Made by a program: the position numbers and the translations under genes. The notes beneath the pieces are model-generated. The model searched no databases and had not been told where the DNA came from. It was given only the letters and a program-made list of their open reading frames with translations. Below are positions 1 to 10,392 of a stretch of 64,000 bases of DNA, in pieces. The stretch's first letter is position 1, and the number at the start of each line of letters is the position of its first letter. This stretch comes from Rhipidocladum racemiflorum (taxonomy: Eukaryota; Streptophyta; Magnoliopsida; Poales; Poaceae), in NCBI GenBank assembly GCA_036346355.1, contig CM070591.1:33636392-33700391 (forward strand), read 5' to 3'.

Positions 1-8
1 GAAAAATA

Positions 9-212
9 TTAGGTCAACCAAAGTTTTATATCACGGATGGTAACAGTATCGGAGGACAAGTGCTCAGCCATGGTGACCGCAAAGCTGCTTAAATCCACTT
101 CATTCTGCCCAATTGTTACTTCACCATCGCCATAATATACCCTAAATTTCACTGGTTCCGACATCACTGCGATAACATAGACAAAATACATTTTTTTCAC
201 CACTACTGACAT
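9..212 (-). pseudogene. MULE (MuDR-like) transposase, N-terminal fragment
   Basis: A 67-codon minus-strand frame opens at 212 and reaches a stop at 9-11. The stretch SEPVKFRVYYGDGEV followed by VDLSSFAV and DIKLWLT resembles the N-terminal part of plant MuDR/MULE transposases as I remember it. That domain precedes the DDE catalytic core, which would lie beyond the left edge. Mutator-like transposases cut and paste their element in the nucleus. The in-frame stop after DIKLWLT suggests a broken copy, although an unseen frameshift or splice could restore reading outside the window. The repeat-rich DNA to the right (213-1280) would then be the element's 5' leader and terminus. Family assignment is by pattern recall, not search; a generic hypothetical protein is the alternative. 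Confidence 0.55.
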
Positions 213-469
213 GTAAAATCAGAACCGTAAATTGAACAACGCTAATAACCTATCCCGCTATCGATACTCTAATAATATAATATTATAGCGCACATGTAAC
301 ATCTCTATTTGCTACAACATGTAGTCTTCAAAACAACAGCCGATTGGCCGATTAACTGGCCGATTAGGTTCTGATTGGAGCCCTAAAGATTCGATTTTAC
401 AGTTTTCTATGAAAAAACTTGGCAGACCGATTTTTTTGGAATTTTAGTAATTGCTCTTGCTGACCAACT

Positions 470-598
470 GATTAATGATCTCTAATCTTAGACCCGATCA
501 GCTACCGATTAATAATTTCTAATCTTAGTCCAGTTAATCTTTCGATCGATCGATTAATCTCTAATCTTAGACCCGACCAGCTACCGATTAATGATTTC
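470..598. repeat. Degenerate ~35-45 bp tandem repeat (GATTAAT...AATCTTAG)
   Basis: Units starting GATTAATGATCTCTAATCTT recur at about 470, 507, 552 and 586, two of them followed by the same GACCCGA(T/C)CAGCTACC tail. The surrounding 213-688 shows no gene; related GGCCGATT words occur at 340-370. It lies just 5' of the MULE-like frame and may be part of its leader. Confidence 0.6.
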
Positions 599-688
599 TT
601 CAACATTGCTAGTATGTACAACCATTACTGCAAATTGAACAACATTATAATATTCAAACTAAAATCCCTACCCTAAACTATAGAACTA

Positions 689-792
689 GAATCGCTACTC
701 TAAATTACAAACCTAAATCGCTACTCTAAATTACACACCTAAATTGCTACTCTAAATTACAAACCTAAATTGCTACGCTAAATTGAAGAACG
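689..792. repeat. 26-bp minisatellite, about four units
   Basis: The unit AAAT(C/T)GCTACTCTAAATTAC plus ACACCT/AAACCT repeats with exact 26-bp spacing at 689, 715, 741 and 767, the last copy degenerating. No coding potential is seen. Confidence 0.8.
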
Positions 793-819
793 AAAAATGA
801 ATCAAAATTGCGATGTTAC

Positions 820-890
820 CTTCTTCTTCTTCTTCTTCTTCCTCCTCCTCCTCCTCCTCCTCCTCCTCCCCCTCCTCTTCTTCGTCCTCT

Positions 891-921
<31 letters not shown>

Positions 922-966
922 ATCTCTCTCTCTCCCTCTCCTTCCTCTCCCTCTTCTTCTCTTCCT
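820..966. repeat. TCT/TCC microsatellite
   Basis: Almost pure pyrimidine trinucleotide repeats (TTC then CTC then TTC/TCC). They create spurious poly-Phe, poly-Pro and poly-Ser reading frames in all three plus-strand phases. On the other strand this is a purine tract in the presumed MULE leader. Confidence 0.9.
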
Positions 967-1020
967 CCGGCCGGCGGCGCCCCCTCCCTTTCTTTTTTTT
1001 CTTCTCCCGCTCGCTGCCCA

Positions 1021-1277
1021 GCCAGATCGAGATCGATCTGGCTTCGGCCGTTTTTTACCGAGCTATTTTCGCCGTACGGTGTGGCGACAACCTATTTTCG
1101 CCAAACCGTACGGCGAAAATAGGGTCTTCGCCACACCGTGCGGCGAAAACAGCGTTGATTCCCGTGTAGCAGATTAACTGCGGATTTAGGGTATTGTCGC
1201 CGCACGGTTCGGCAAAAATAGCGTATTCGCCGTAGGGTATGGCGAAAATACGGTATTCGTCGTACGGTATGGCGAGT
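1021..1277. repeat. Array of short palindromes around CGCC..ACCGTACGGCG
   Basis: A perfect 10-bp-arm palindrome (GCCAGATCGA, GA spacer, TCGATCTGGC) sits at 1021-1042. Six units of about 25-30 bp follow at roughly 1064, 1093, 1125, 1192, 1224 and 1254. The unit at 1093-1121 has perfect arms TATTTTCGCC and GGCGAAAATA around a 9-nt spacer. The others are mutated versions of the same dyad. The array might be subterminal repeats of the adjacent MULE, or the relic of an LTR hairpin array; neither is proven. Confidence 0.8.
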
Positions 1278-1389
1278 ACATATTAATTTTGCAATTTTGA
1301 TTTTTCGTGTATTACAATTGCAATTGATTTTAAAAAAAGTATTATTTAAAAAAAAAAATCGAACTTATGCAGGCCTGAACAGAATCAGG

Positions 1390-2185
1390 CCACACCATAA
1401 CACCACCTGGTCTAAATTGGCTCCATAGTTGGCTCGTTCTTGAGCCACTAGGTCACAAGTGCGAGTGCAGTGAAGAACTTCGAAATCTAAAAAGCTGCAA
1501 ATCAGCAAAAACTTTTTCTTCACGGATCAGAACACCATGCCTAGCAAGTGCTTGTCAAGGGTGAGCGCAGATTGACCGCATTTGTCTCCAGTTCGACATA
1601 GCCCATGCCTGCATCCGCAGCAAAATTCAGGGCTTGTACGCAAGCCTCAGCTTCCGCTTGAAATGGATCGCCTGTATCTTGAATTTTCCCTGCACCTGCC
1701 CCACAAACATTTGCCCACGGAGTCTCTGATAGTGAACCCCCAACCTCCAGATTTCGAAACTTCAGAGAAGGAGCCGTCGATATTTATCTTCATAAAGTTC
1801 TCTGAAGCTGGTTTCCACTGCATACCTGAAACAGGATTCTCCCCCGGTGATGCACTCAGGAAGTCCAGAAACTCCAGTGCATGGCGCGCTGCTAGATAAC
1901 ACATTTCAGCGCAAGGTTTCAGAGTATCGCCTGCAATAACCGCATTTCGTTCCGACCAGGAAACCCATAGAAACGTAACCACCTTGGCTTGTTTCCCCTC
2001 CGAGAGACTCCAGATATGAGCCAGGGACTCCTTTTCCGTCTTCTACAAAAGAAGTTGCTCTCCCTGAAATCTTCCATCTGCAGCAGACGCCAACGAGTTT
2101 TCGCTGTCTTACACTTCGGGATGATATGGCCACCATCCTCATCAATCCTCATTTAGTATCAAGGTGAAAGACCAATGTGGAGGTC
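1390..2185 (-). pseudogene. LINE remnant: C-terminal zinc region and RNase H-like domain
   Basis: On the minus strand, two overlapping frames carry RIDEDGGHI (the zf-RVT region that follows plant LINE reverse transcriptases), then VTFLWVSWSERNAV, then MKINIDGSFSEVSKSGGWGF, the start of the RVT_3 RNase H-like domain. Further on, in another frame, come QAEAEACVQALNFAADAG and finally LVAQERAN, which matches the usual (N/D)xVAHxLA end of this domain. Several frame changes and stops make it dead. It continues 5' (in its own direction) in the piece at 4039-4659 after the solo LTR is removed. The homology call is from recall of plant LINE proteins. Confidence 0.8.
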
Positions 2186-4038
2186 CATCAATGTTTGTGA
2201 TGAGTATTTGAGTATGTTTGAGCAAAGTGTGGTCAGGTTTGAGTTTATTTTGAATTGATTTTCAAAATGAAGCAATTTGAGTTGTATCTATCTCAGGCGG
2301 CACTACCGGACCCAGGCAGTGGTAGTGTCGGCCTACGGTTGTACTAAGGTATTCTCGGGGTTTTTGTTTGAGCGGCACTACTAGCGTGGGGGTGCGGTAC
2401 TGTCGGTCAAGCGGCACTACCGGCCTGAACACAATGGTAGTTATTTTTCAGAGAGAGGTTCGCTAGATTTTTACTGTCGAGCAGTGCTACTGACCTACTG
2501 GAAGTGGTAATACCGAACTTGCAGTACTACCGGCCCTAGTTGGCGGTAGTGCCGATTTCATGAGCGAATTTTGGATGATTAAATTTGTGTTTTGTGATTT
2601 TATTGCATGTCAATTTAGACATTGCTATGTGATGGTTTTTCCTTATTGTTGATGGTTGCAGGGCGACAGTGCTAGGTCATGGTGAGACGGAGGATGACCG
2701 AGACTAAGCAAGGTGCGCTAAGGTTCAGATGGTTAGGGATCGCCGGAGGATGACCTGAGACGGAGTCACTGCGAGCCTAGAAGACAAGGGATCTGCTGAG
2801 ATGCTAGTTTGGAGCTACTTAGATCAAGGAGAGCTGTTGGATTGTGGTTTAGAGGATAGAGTATCGGTCAAGTTAGCCTACTTTGAGAAGCGTGCAAAAC
2901 TCGTTATGTTATTGGGTTTCGGGTTAGCTCATGTATGAGTGAGTGAGTTCATTGTAGCCCTTATAAGCTTACTTAGGATTGAATCAACTCATTCAAGGGT
3001 GAAGGATGACTCAAGTAAGCTATAAATAGAGCGGAGAGGGGTGTCTCTTCTCTTTGAAGGTTTTGGTGCTCCTTTGAGTTTTGCCCACTTTGTTGTAAGG
3101 CTTTGTAAACCTTCCATCTAAGAAATAAAATTTTATCTTCTTACTATTTTGAATTTATTTTTCGTATTTACATTATGTATTAATTTCAACAATTTACATT
3201 CTCACAATTTACATTCCGCACATTTGGATTTTGCCTCTCCTCTTTTTAAATGCTTGTGGATTTTATGCCGAGGATGAATGATTGATGGATGAATTTTTTT
3301 TAGGCTATATCCCAATCATTTAGGCAAAACTTTACTTAACCTTGCAAGAAATTGGTCTTTTTGCTTAATCTTTGAGATTTCTTTGTAGATCGTGTTTGTG
3401 GCTTTTGTTTCTTGTGTTCTTGCTTGCTGTGACAAGTGGGAGGATATGCAAAATCATTTTGATCATCAAAACCTCACGAGCAAGCTTGGAGTGAAGATTT
3501 GACTTTTGTTTTCATTCTTGAGCGTTCTCTTGAACTAGAAAAAGGCTGAAACTTTGACGTCAATTCTTGCGATTAAAGGTTGGAATAAGTTCCTGACATC
3601 CATATAAATGTCTCTACAAAGTTTCATAAAGTTTGGATCAACGGATCAAAAGATTCAACTATGAGAGGTGCTTCTATGCTCTTCCTTTTAAAAATTGCAC
3701 AACTATTAAAGCATGAATGAAGGGTAGATGGTGATTACTTACCCCTTCGCTTGCTTCAAGATTTGAGCAACTTGTATTAGAAGGAAAAGCATAGAATCAC
3801 TTCTCTTCAACTATTTTGGTTTTGAAATCGTGCTAATTTTGTTGTAGTGTGGCACTACTGCTATTCATCCCAGCAATGCCGGCCTATGTAGCGCAGCAGT
3901 GCCGCTCCTGAGTTGATTTTTCAGAAGATTTTCTCCCTCCGCACTTCTGAGATCTTGGGTGGTTTTGGTAGGTTTCTTTGGGGAAAAAGTTTTGTTGTAA
4001 TCATTCGCCCTCTCTGATAACCATTTCGATACTTCACA
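2186..4038 (+). mobile_element. Solo LTR, copia SIRE/Maximus-like
   Basis: This block separates two LINE pieces. It holds a TATA box (TATAAATA, 3021-3028) and a downstream AATAAA (3124-3129), as in an LTR promoter and polyadenylation site. Its end (TCATTCGCCCTCTCTGATAA, then CGATACTTCACA) parallels the ends of the LTRs at 51615 and 59468 (CATTCACCCCCTCTGATTGC, then CGATCCTACA). The word AGGTC follows the end (4039-4043) and also precedes 2186 (2181-2185), a candidate 5-bp target duplication. The first two bases are CA rather than TG, so the left boundary is tentative. No internal domain is attached, hence solo LTR. Dyads of GGCACTACCGG type lie at 2296-2560 and 3847-3905. Confidence 0.65.
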
Positions 4039-4659
4039 AGGTCAACCTCGAGTAGGCATTTTGTACAGCCCATCGTGTATACAACTTATATCTGCATTGT
4101 TCATCTTGCATCAAGATAGTGCATCCAAATTTGAAATTTCAAATTTCAAATGAGTTGAGAGGGAAAAAGTACTTCACCAGCATAAATCTTAATGCCATTG
4201 GAGTATCTATAAAAACTCGATAAGCTGACTTGACCGAGAACATGCCATTGGAGTCAAAATGCCAAGCATTAGAAATCTTCGATATCACACAGCGTAAAGG
4301 AATTGTCAGGACGATATCACACAGTGTCTTCTGGACTGAAATTCTGCTGCACTACCTGAACATCTCAATGGTTCGTGATGGGATCGATGAGCTCATGCAC
4401 AAGGCAACCATGAATACTCCCAAATTCTAATTCTCCTACCATCGCCCGCTCTGAAAATGAGTCCCATCTTGAGAACGTCAACACCTTTCAGGATACTACC
4501 CCAAATATCGGACATCCCATCCACCTGGGAAGTACTTGGCTCTTAAAATCCTTGCACATAGTGGATCAAGTTCCAGTAGAAGACGTCATCCTTGTTTTGC
4601 CAACATTGCCATTTTGAAAGCGTGCAATTCTCGGTTGCCCAGACCACCATCTTCCTTTG
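4039..4659 (-). pseudogene. LINE remnant: end of reverse transcriptase and zf-RVT region
   Basis: Minus-strand frames read GGLGNRELHAFKMAMLAKQG next to the copia insertion, then a frame with LCARILRAKYFPG, and further on FDSNGMFSVKSAYRVF. These are hallmark words of the region between the LINE reverse transcriptase and its RNase H-like tail in plants. Stops and frameshifts are frequent. The plus-strand frame at 4230-4430 is a shadow of this relic. The piece joins 9571-9989 upstream, across the copia element and its CTTTG duplication. Confidence 0.8.
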
Positions 4660-4908
4660 TGTGAATTTGTGAAGAAATGAAGAAGGTTTGGAAGACAAGC
4701 ACGCCAAAAGGCAGTGCTGTTCTATTGCATTTATATGCTGTACAATTATTGATACATGGTAAGTATCTATACATAGAAAAGCTAAGTTAGGCAATGCTAA
4801 GTAAGGCAACACTAAACAAGGTAATGATATGTGCGCGTATCACGTATGCCTGTGTATGGAAATACTAAACATGGTAAGGAGAGATGACGTGAGATTATTT
4901 TTCCAACA
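4660..4908 (-). repeat. 3' LTR of the copia element
   Basis: 249 bp, TG...CA ends, about 97% like its partner at 9333-9565 apart from a 15-bp extra segment near 4795. A TATA-like TATAAATG lies on the minus strand at about 4728-4740. The polypurine tract of the internal region lies immediately at 4909-4920. Confidence 0.92.
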
Positions 4909-4919
4909 CCCCCCTTCAC

Positions 4920-7900
4920 TCAAATGGTCGGTGCACGAACATGAAGACTGGACCGAAAATCTGCAAATAATTGGAAGGGAAGACCCTTGGTCATGATGTC
5001 GGCAAATTGATGTGCAGAGGGTACATGCAGAACGCGAACATGGCCAAGAGAAACCTTCTCTCGGACAAAGTGAATGTCAATCTCGATATGCTTGGTCCGC
5101 TTGTGCTGTACCGGATTAGAAGACATGTATACGACGCTAACATTGTCACAGTAGACAACAGTAGCAGTCGAAAGAGGGGTGCAAAGATCCTGAAGAAGCT
5201 GGCGTAGCCAACAACATTCTGCAACGGCATGGGCAACAGCTCGATATTCAGCCTCGACGTTGGAGCGGGAGACAGTGGCCTGGCGCTTGGAGGACCAAGA
5301 AATCAGGTTGTCGCCAAGAAATACACAATAGCCAGATGTAGAGCGACGACTATCGGACAGCCCGGCCCGATCGGCGAGAGTATCTTTGTCGAGAGAAGTC
5401 AGGGGAGAGGCATGCAGAGACAGACCATATGACAGAGTCCCTTGAATGTATCGAAGAACACGCTTCAAAAAGTGGAAATGAGGTTCCCTTGGAGCATGCA
5501 TATAGAGGCATATCTGCTGAACTGCATAAGCAATGTCGGGCCGTGTAAGAGTGAGATACTGTAAAGCACCAGCTAGACTGCGAAATTCCGATGAATCACG
5601 GACAGGAGCACCGGCATCAGCGAATAGTTTGGCACGCGTATCCACAGGAGTCGTACAGGGCTTGCAGTTCGACATGTTGGCACGTTGAAGAAGCTCACGA
5701 GCATACTTCTGTTGAGAGAGAAACATCCCCTGAGTGCGAGTGACTGAGATCCCAAGAAAATAGTGCAAATCACCAAGATCAGTCATGGAGAACTCACGAC
5801 TGAGAGAAGAAGTGATATCTCGCAGAAGTGTCATAGAAGACGCCGTGAGGATAATATCATCCACATAAAGTAACAGATAAGTAGTAGCTGAGCCACGGGA
5901 AAGAACAAAAAGGGATGTGTCTGACCGGGAGGCGATGAACCCAATGGAACTGACAAACTGAGTGAAACGTTGGTACCAAGCCCGAGGCGCTTGCTTGAGA
6001 CCATATAGGGAGCGTTGTAGATGACAGACATGAGAAGGCCAAGAGGGATCCACAAATCCAGAGGGTTGCTCACAATAAACAGTTTCATCGAGGGAGCCGT
6101 GGAGAAAAGCATTCTTCACATCAAGCTGATGAACTGGCCAAGATCGGGAGACAGCTAGGCTGAGAACCGTCCAGATGGTGGCGGGTTTTACAACTGGACT
6201 GAAGGTCTCATCAAAGTCAATGCCGGGTTGTTGAGAATAGCCACGAACAACCCATCGTGCTTTGTACCTGGCAAATCAGCATGGAATTTATGTTTGTAGA
6301 CCCATTTACCAGTGACCACGTTGGCGCCGACTGGTCGTGGTACTAAGCACCATGTGTTATTCTGCAATAGAGCCTCATATTCCTCGATCATAGCTCGGAG
6401 CTAGTGAGGATCCTGGAGAGCCGACCGATAGTTCTGTGGAATGGGAGATATATCCTGGTGAGCAACGTTCAAATTCATCTTCTCAATAGGCTTAACAATG
6501 CCATCCTTGGCCCTTGTAGTCATGTGATGAGGCCTTGGACCAGGCCGAGCTTGTAGGACTGGGAGTGCAGGCGGTGTGGTGCCAGAACCCAGCTCGGGCG
6601 AGGAGATTGAAGAAGATGGTCCGCTCGGTGGGCGTGGTGAACACGCAGGGGAGCCGACCCGCTCGGGTAAAGAGGGCGCTGAGGGAGTTGCGCCGAGGTC
6701 CGGCACAGACGAGTCCAGCACAGGTGGAGAACCCGACGAGGCTAGCCCTGGGAGAGAGCCCGTCGAGGTTGTCCCAGGAGCTCCATCGAGAGGGCATGGG
6801 AGAGCTACAGGCGCATGCACCGGAACTAGCGCCTGAGTAACAGGGACGTCCTGCAAAAAATCAAGCAAGGCAGTAGGAGAGCATGGCACCACATGTGCCA
6901 AGGGAAAATGACTCTCATCGAAGACAACATGCCGAGAAATGATAACCTTGCGGGTGATTGGGTTATAGCACCGGTAGCCTTTGTGGGAGCTAGGGTAGCC
7001 AAGGAAGACACATGCAGTGGAACGGGGGGCAAGCTTATTGGGAGTTGTGGCGGATGTGTTAGGGTAGCGAGACAACGAAAAACCCGAAGGTGATCATAGG
7101 AAGGAGGGCGTTTGTGGAGAAGATGGTAGGGGATGGAAGAGTTGAGGGCGGTTGTGGGTCGGAGATTAAGGAGATATGTGGCTGTGGCGAGGGCTTCCGC
7201 CCAAAAAGAAGGTGGCATGCTGGCTTGAATGAGAAGAGTTCTAATAATGTTATTAATAGTGCGAATGACACGTTCGGCTTTTCCATTTTGAGGTGAGGTA
7301 TGTGGGCAAGAAAGACGTAGAAGAGTGCCGTGAGATGCGAAAAGTTCAGATGTACGAGTATTAACGAATTCTCCACCATTATCGGCTTGGACGGCAAGAA
7401 TATTTTTGTTGAATTGGGTACGGGCATAGGAAAAAAATGGCGAAAGGTGTTAAAGACATCACTTTTGGAACGGAGAGGAAAGGTCCAGAGGTAATGAGTG
7501 TGGTCGTCAAGAATGACGAGATAGTATTGAAAACCGGAAGGGCTAAGAATAGGGGACGTCCATAAATCACAATGTAAAAGTTCAAAGGGTTTGCGAGTAG
7601 AAGATTGTGAACGACTAAAGGGTAATCGAACATGCTTGCCTAATTGACAAGCATGGCAAATAGTTTGACTAGATTTATTACATTTTTGGAATTGAGGAAT
7701 AAAAGATAAATTTCCTAGAGCGGGATGGCCGAGACGACGATGCCATAGATCGGTGGTTGCGGTGGCGATGAAGGTGGAGGGAGCCGTGCGTACGGTGGGA
7801 CGGATGGTATAAAGATCTCCTCCACTATTGCAGCGAAGAGTCTCGGTCTTGGTTCGAAGGTCCTTGATGGAGAAACCAAAAGGATCAAATTCAACAGAAC

Positions 7901-8507
7901 ATGAATTATCACGAGTAAATTGACGGATGGAAATAAGGTTTTTGACAATGTTAGGAACAATTAGAACATTTTGTAGAGCAAATTGACAATTAGGTGTGGA
8001 AAGGGAAGAATGACCAGTATAAGAGATTGGCATGGATGATCCGTTACCAACGGTAACAAAGGAAGGAGAACGGAAGGGAGTAGGAGATTTGAGTATACCG
8101 GCATCAGAGAACATGTGTGAGGTAGCCCCGGAATCCATCACCCAATCACCAACTTGGTTACCTTGAACAGACATGGTGTTCATTGCAGCGATGAGGCCAG
8201 TCGAGTCCCAAGTCGGCGAGGCCAACTGCGTAGGTGGTGGTGCAGGAAGCGTAGGGAAGCTGCTTGCTGGTTAAGCCTGGTGTGCAGCTGGCCGCGGTCC
8301 GAGTAGTCCGATGCCGCCGTTGCGCCAGTTGCCACCCCAGTTGGGCGACCAGAAGGGTGGTGGGCCGCTTGGGCTGAAGCAGAACCATGGCCTGCCACTG
8401 CGCGCATTAGGTAAGCCGCCGTTGCCGTAGTTGTTGAAGCCACCGTTCCTGCCAGTGTTGGAGTGCCCATTGCCACCATTGCCGCGTGATTTGTTGGAGG
8501 GTTTTTG
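4920..8507 (-). pseudogene. Copia pol polyprotein, broken (protease, integrase, RT, RNase H)
   Basis: Pieces in several minus frames cover the whole pol. Between 8225 and 7059 come the protease motif DSGATSHM and the integrase zinc region (LWHRRLGHPALGN, then CHACQLGKHVRLPF). The integrase core follows in other frames down to 6401, including a NGKAERV word that holds the catalytic Glu. The RT spans 6391-4920, with WVYKHKFHADG-like, LDVKNAFLHGSL and the catalytic YVDDIILTA. RNase H follows with NVEAEYRAVAH and KHIEIDIHFVREKV near the end. Breaks include a TAG after gag (about 8505), a TAA near 8273, and frameshifts near 7440, 7060, 6300 and 5330. It would copy element RNA into DNA and integrate it, but this copy cannot make an intact protein. 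Confidence 0.88.
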
Positions 8508-9284
8508 CTACTTCTTTCCTCCTCCTTGTGGCTTCCCGCGCTGGTCGTGGCGACCTCCACCACCGGACTGGGAATCATTCGAAGCATTGGTGGAGGAAAA
8601 CAGTGCTGTGCTGCCCTCCACGGCAACCTCATTGGCCAGCTTTTTCTCAGCCATGTCGAGGATGGACCTGGTACGTAAAAAGCTTGGGAACGGATCAAGT
8701 AGAGGAATTAGTTGAGCAGTAGAGGAGAGGCGCTTGTTCAGGCCACGGATGGTATTGAGAACAAGCGCCTTGTCGGAGACGGGCTGCCCGACGTCGCGCA
8801 AGGCATCGGCGATTTTCTTGAGTTTACGGCAGTAGTCGCCGACGGGCATGTCGCCCTGGACGATGCTTCGGAACTCTGCCTCGAGGAAGACGGCACGACT
8901 CTCCTTGTTGTCGCGGAAGAGTTCCTCGATCGCCGTCCAAGTTTGGCGAGCCGTCTGTTGTGGCTCGACGATGATCTCGAAGATCTCTTCGCAGACGGAG
9001 CCGTAGAGCCAGGAACGTACGGCAAAGTCTTGCCGCCGGTGAACGTCATCGACGTCGGGATTGGTGGTGCCGTCAATGAAGCCTAGCAGGCCGTACTTGC
9101 CGACGAACACCGTGAAGAGAGTGCTCCATTGGGAGTAGTTGCTGCCGGAGATGTCGAGCGTGACTGGCACATGAGTCTTGACACTTGCTACGTTGACGAC
9201 GGAGGACATAGGATCAGGTGTAGTGGCCAGTAGAGCAATGGTACTGGTAGCAGGAGAAGAGACAGAAGCGCTGGAGGTGCTCAT
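8508..9284 (-). CDS. Copia gag, open reading frame of 258 codons
   Basis: The frame opens with ATG at 9284, 37 bp inside the primer binding site, and runs to a stop at 8508. It has the copia gag/UBN2 layout: LDISGSNYSQWSTLFTVFVG near residue 43, LWLYGSV-like and TARQTWTAIEELF words, a helical core with YCRKLKKIADALRDVG, and a Gly/Asn-rich tail. Gag forms the cytoplasmic particle that packages element RNA. No CCHC zinc knuckle is seen; the G/N-rich region continuing after the stop (8500-8270) would be the rest of a longer gag-pol in an intact relative. The gag frame itself is uninterrupted, so it could still be translated. Confidence 0.85.
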   Translation of the reverse strand: MSTSSASVSSPATSTIALLATTPDPMSSVVNVASVKTHVPVTLDISGSNYSQWSTLFTVFVGKYGLLGFIDGTTNPDVDDVHRRQDFAVRSWLYGSVCEEIFEIIVEPQQTARQTWTAIEELFRDNKESRAVFLEAEFRSIVQGDMPVGDYCRKLKKIADALRDVGQPVSDKALVLNTIRGLNKRLSSTAQLIPLLDPFPSFLRTRSILDMAEKKLANEVAVEGSTALFSSTNASNDSQSGGGGRHDQRGKPQGGGKK

Positions 9285-9320
9285 GGTGGGTTATGTGCTA
9301 AGAACAGAAGAATCAGACTT

Positions 9321-9332
9321 GCTCTGATACCA
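9321..9332 (-). other. Primer binding site for initiator Met-tRNA
   Basis: Minus strand reads TGGTATCAGAGC directly next to the 5' LTR (9333-9565), the standard plant copia priming site for reverse transcription. Confidence 0.93.
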
Positions 9333-9565
9333 TGTGAATTTGTGAAGAAGTGAAAAGGTTTCGAAGACAAGCACGCCAAAAGACAGTGCTGTTCTATTGC
9401 ATTTATATGCTGTACAATCATTGATACATGGTAAGTATCTATACATAGAAAAGCTAAGTTAGGCAACACTAAACAAGGTAATGATATGTGCGCGTATCAC
9501 ATATGCCTGTGTATGGAAATACTAAACATGGTAAGGAGAGATGCCGTGAGATTATTTTTCCAACA
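9333..9565 (-). repeat. 5' LTR of the copia element
   Basis: 233 bp; starts TGTGAATTTG and ends CCAACA on the plus strand. It is followed by the CTTTG target duplication at 9566-9570. Confidence 0.93.
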
Positions 9566-9570
9566 CTTTG

Positions 9571-9989
9571 ATCTCATCAATTTGTCCCACGCAATCCAAT
9601 GCATCTTTGGTTCCTTATCCTGTTGATCACTCCACCAGAAGCGACGTCATATCATAGTACTGAAACCGTCGCAAAAACTTTTATTAGTGAGATCAAAACA
9701 AGACATCGCATAAGTTGGAATAGCTTGGGCTGCCGCTTTGACGAGAATTTCCTTTCCGGCCTTTGATGTCATCTCTTGCTTCAACCCTTGGATTCTCTTC
9801 CAATTCTTGTCCTTGAAGCACTGAATGGCCTTCGTCTTTGAACGACCAATGCACACAGGTGTCAGGTAACCCCAAATACTTCTCATTTTATATGCTTCAG
9901 AATCAGGGGGGAGATGTGTCGCCTCCATACGCCTGAGTTTAACCGTGGCAGAAGTATTCTTGCTAAACATGTCAGATTATTTCTCTTTA
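9571..9989 (-). pseudogene. LINE remnant: reverse transcriptase segment
   Basis: Minus-strand frames encode FSKNTSATVKLRRMEATHLP, VCIGRSKTKAIQCFKDKNWK and KAAAQAIPTYAMSCFDLTN, the well-known block downstream of the RT catalytic YADD in plant LINEs. Beyond a stop come FWWSDQQDKEPKMHWIAWDK-like words that lead into the copia insertion. Another phase keeps LGLPDTCVHW-type sequence, so at least one frameshift has occurred. The piece is cut at 9989 by the PIF-type element; LINE sequence resumes at 11324. Confidence 0.85.
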
Positions 9990-10099
9990 GAGCATCTCCA
10001 GCAAGGGCCCCTAAAACAGGGTCCCTATTTTGGATTTAGGGACTTCCCCTATTTTTTGGGGCTCTGTTTTTAGATCACAAGTTCAGCAACAGCCCCTAA

Positions 10100-10389
10100 G
10101 AGCATCTCCAACAGTTCCCAAAACTTATTCCCAAAGTCATTTTTTAGGAATAAATGAAAAAATTACCGCTCCAACAGTTACCCTATCGGAATCCCAATAT
10201 CTCTGCACGCCCAAAAACTCCTGCCGAAGTGGCGGATATTGGGCCTTCGTGTGCTTTCCCAATAACTATTTTTAGAGAAAAAACGATAACTGTTGGAGAA
10301 TGTCCTTTTTTTTAATGCCTAAAAATTTTAGGAAGCTCCCAATCCAGGGTTATTGGGAGTCAAATTATAGGGAACTGTTGGAGATGCTC
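10100..10389. mobile_element. Tourist-like MITE, 290 bp
   Basis: Perfect-looking inverted termini GAGCATCTCCAACAGTTCCC and GGGAACTGTTGGAGATGCTC, flanked by TAA (10097-10099 and 10390-10392). Termini and 3-bp TAA duplication are typical of PIF/Harbinger MITEs in grasses. No open frame of substance. Confidence 0.9.
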
Positions 10390-10392
10390 TAA

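Larger units (their letters stand above)
4660..9565 (-). mobile_element. Complete Ty1-copia element, minus orientation
   Basis: A 4906-bp element bounded by short LTRs (249 and 233 bp), each starting TGTGAATTTG and ending TTTCCAACA on the plus strand. It is flanked by the perfect 5-bp duplication CTTTG (4655-4659 and 9566-9570). On the minus strand the primer binding site TGGTATCAGAGC (9332-9321) abuts the 5' LTR, and a polypurine tract (GTGAAGGGGGG) abuts the 3' LTR. Domain order gag, protease, integrase, RT, RNase H is that of copia. Length and LTR size fit the Ale/Retrofit/Hopscotch type, which is inference. Reading frames are broken by stops and frameshifts. The LTRs differ by a 15-bp indel and about seven substitutions. 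It landed in a LINE relic. Confidence 0.95.

Noticed and set aside
797..1177. Poly-Phe/Leu, poly-Pro and poly-Ser open frames
   Set aside because: All three plus-strand phases are open only because of the TCT/TCC microsatellite; no domain, no codon preference.
1021..1277. Possible CRISPR-like or satellite array
   Set aside because: Units are degenerate palindromes without constant repeats or unique spacers, in a plant genome; treated as a palindrome array.
4230..4430. 66-codon plus-strand frame
   Set aside because: It lies antisense to recognisable LINE protein words (FDSNGMFSVKSAYRVF) and is a shadow.
6535..6840. Plus-strand frames inside the copia element
   Set aside because: Antisense to the pol linker between integrase and RT; low-complexity Pro/Ser coding on the true strand explains the openness.
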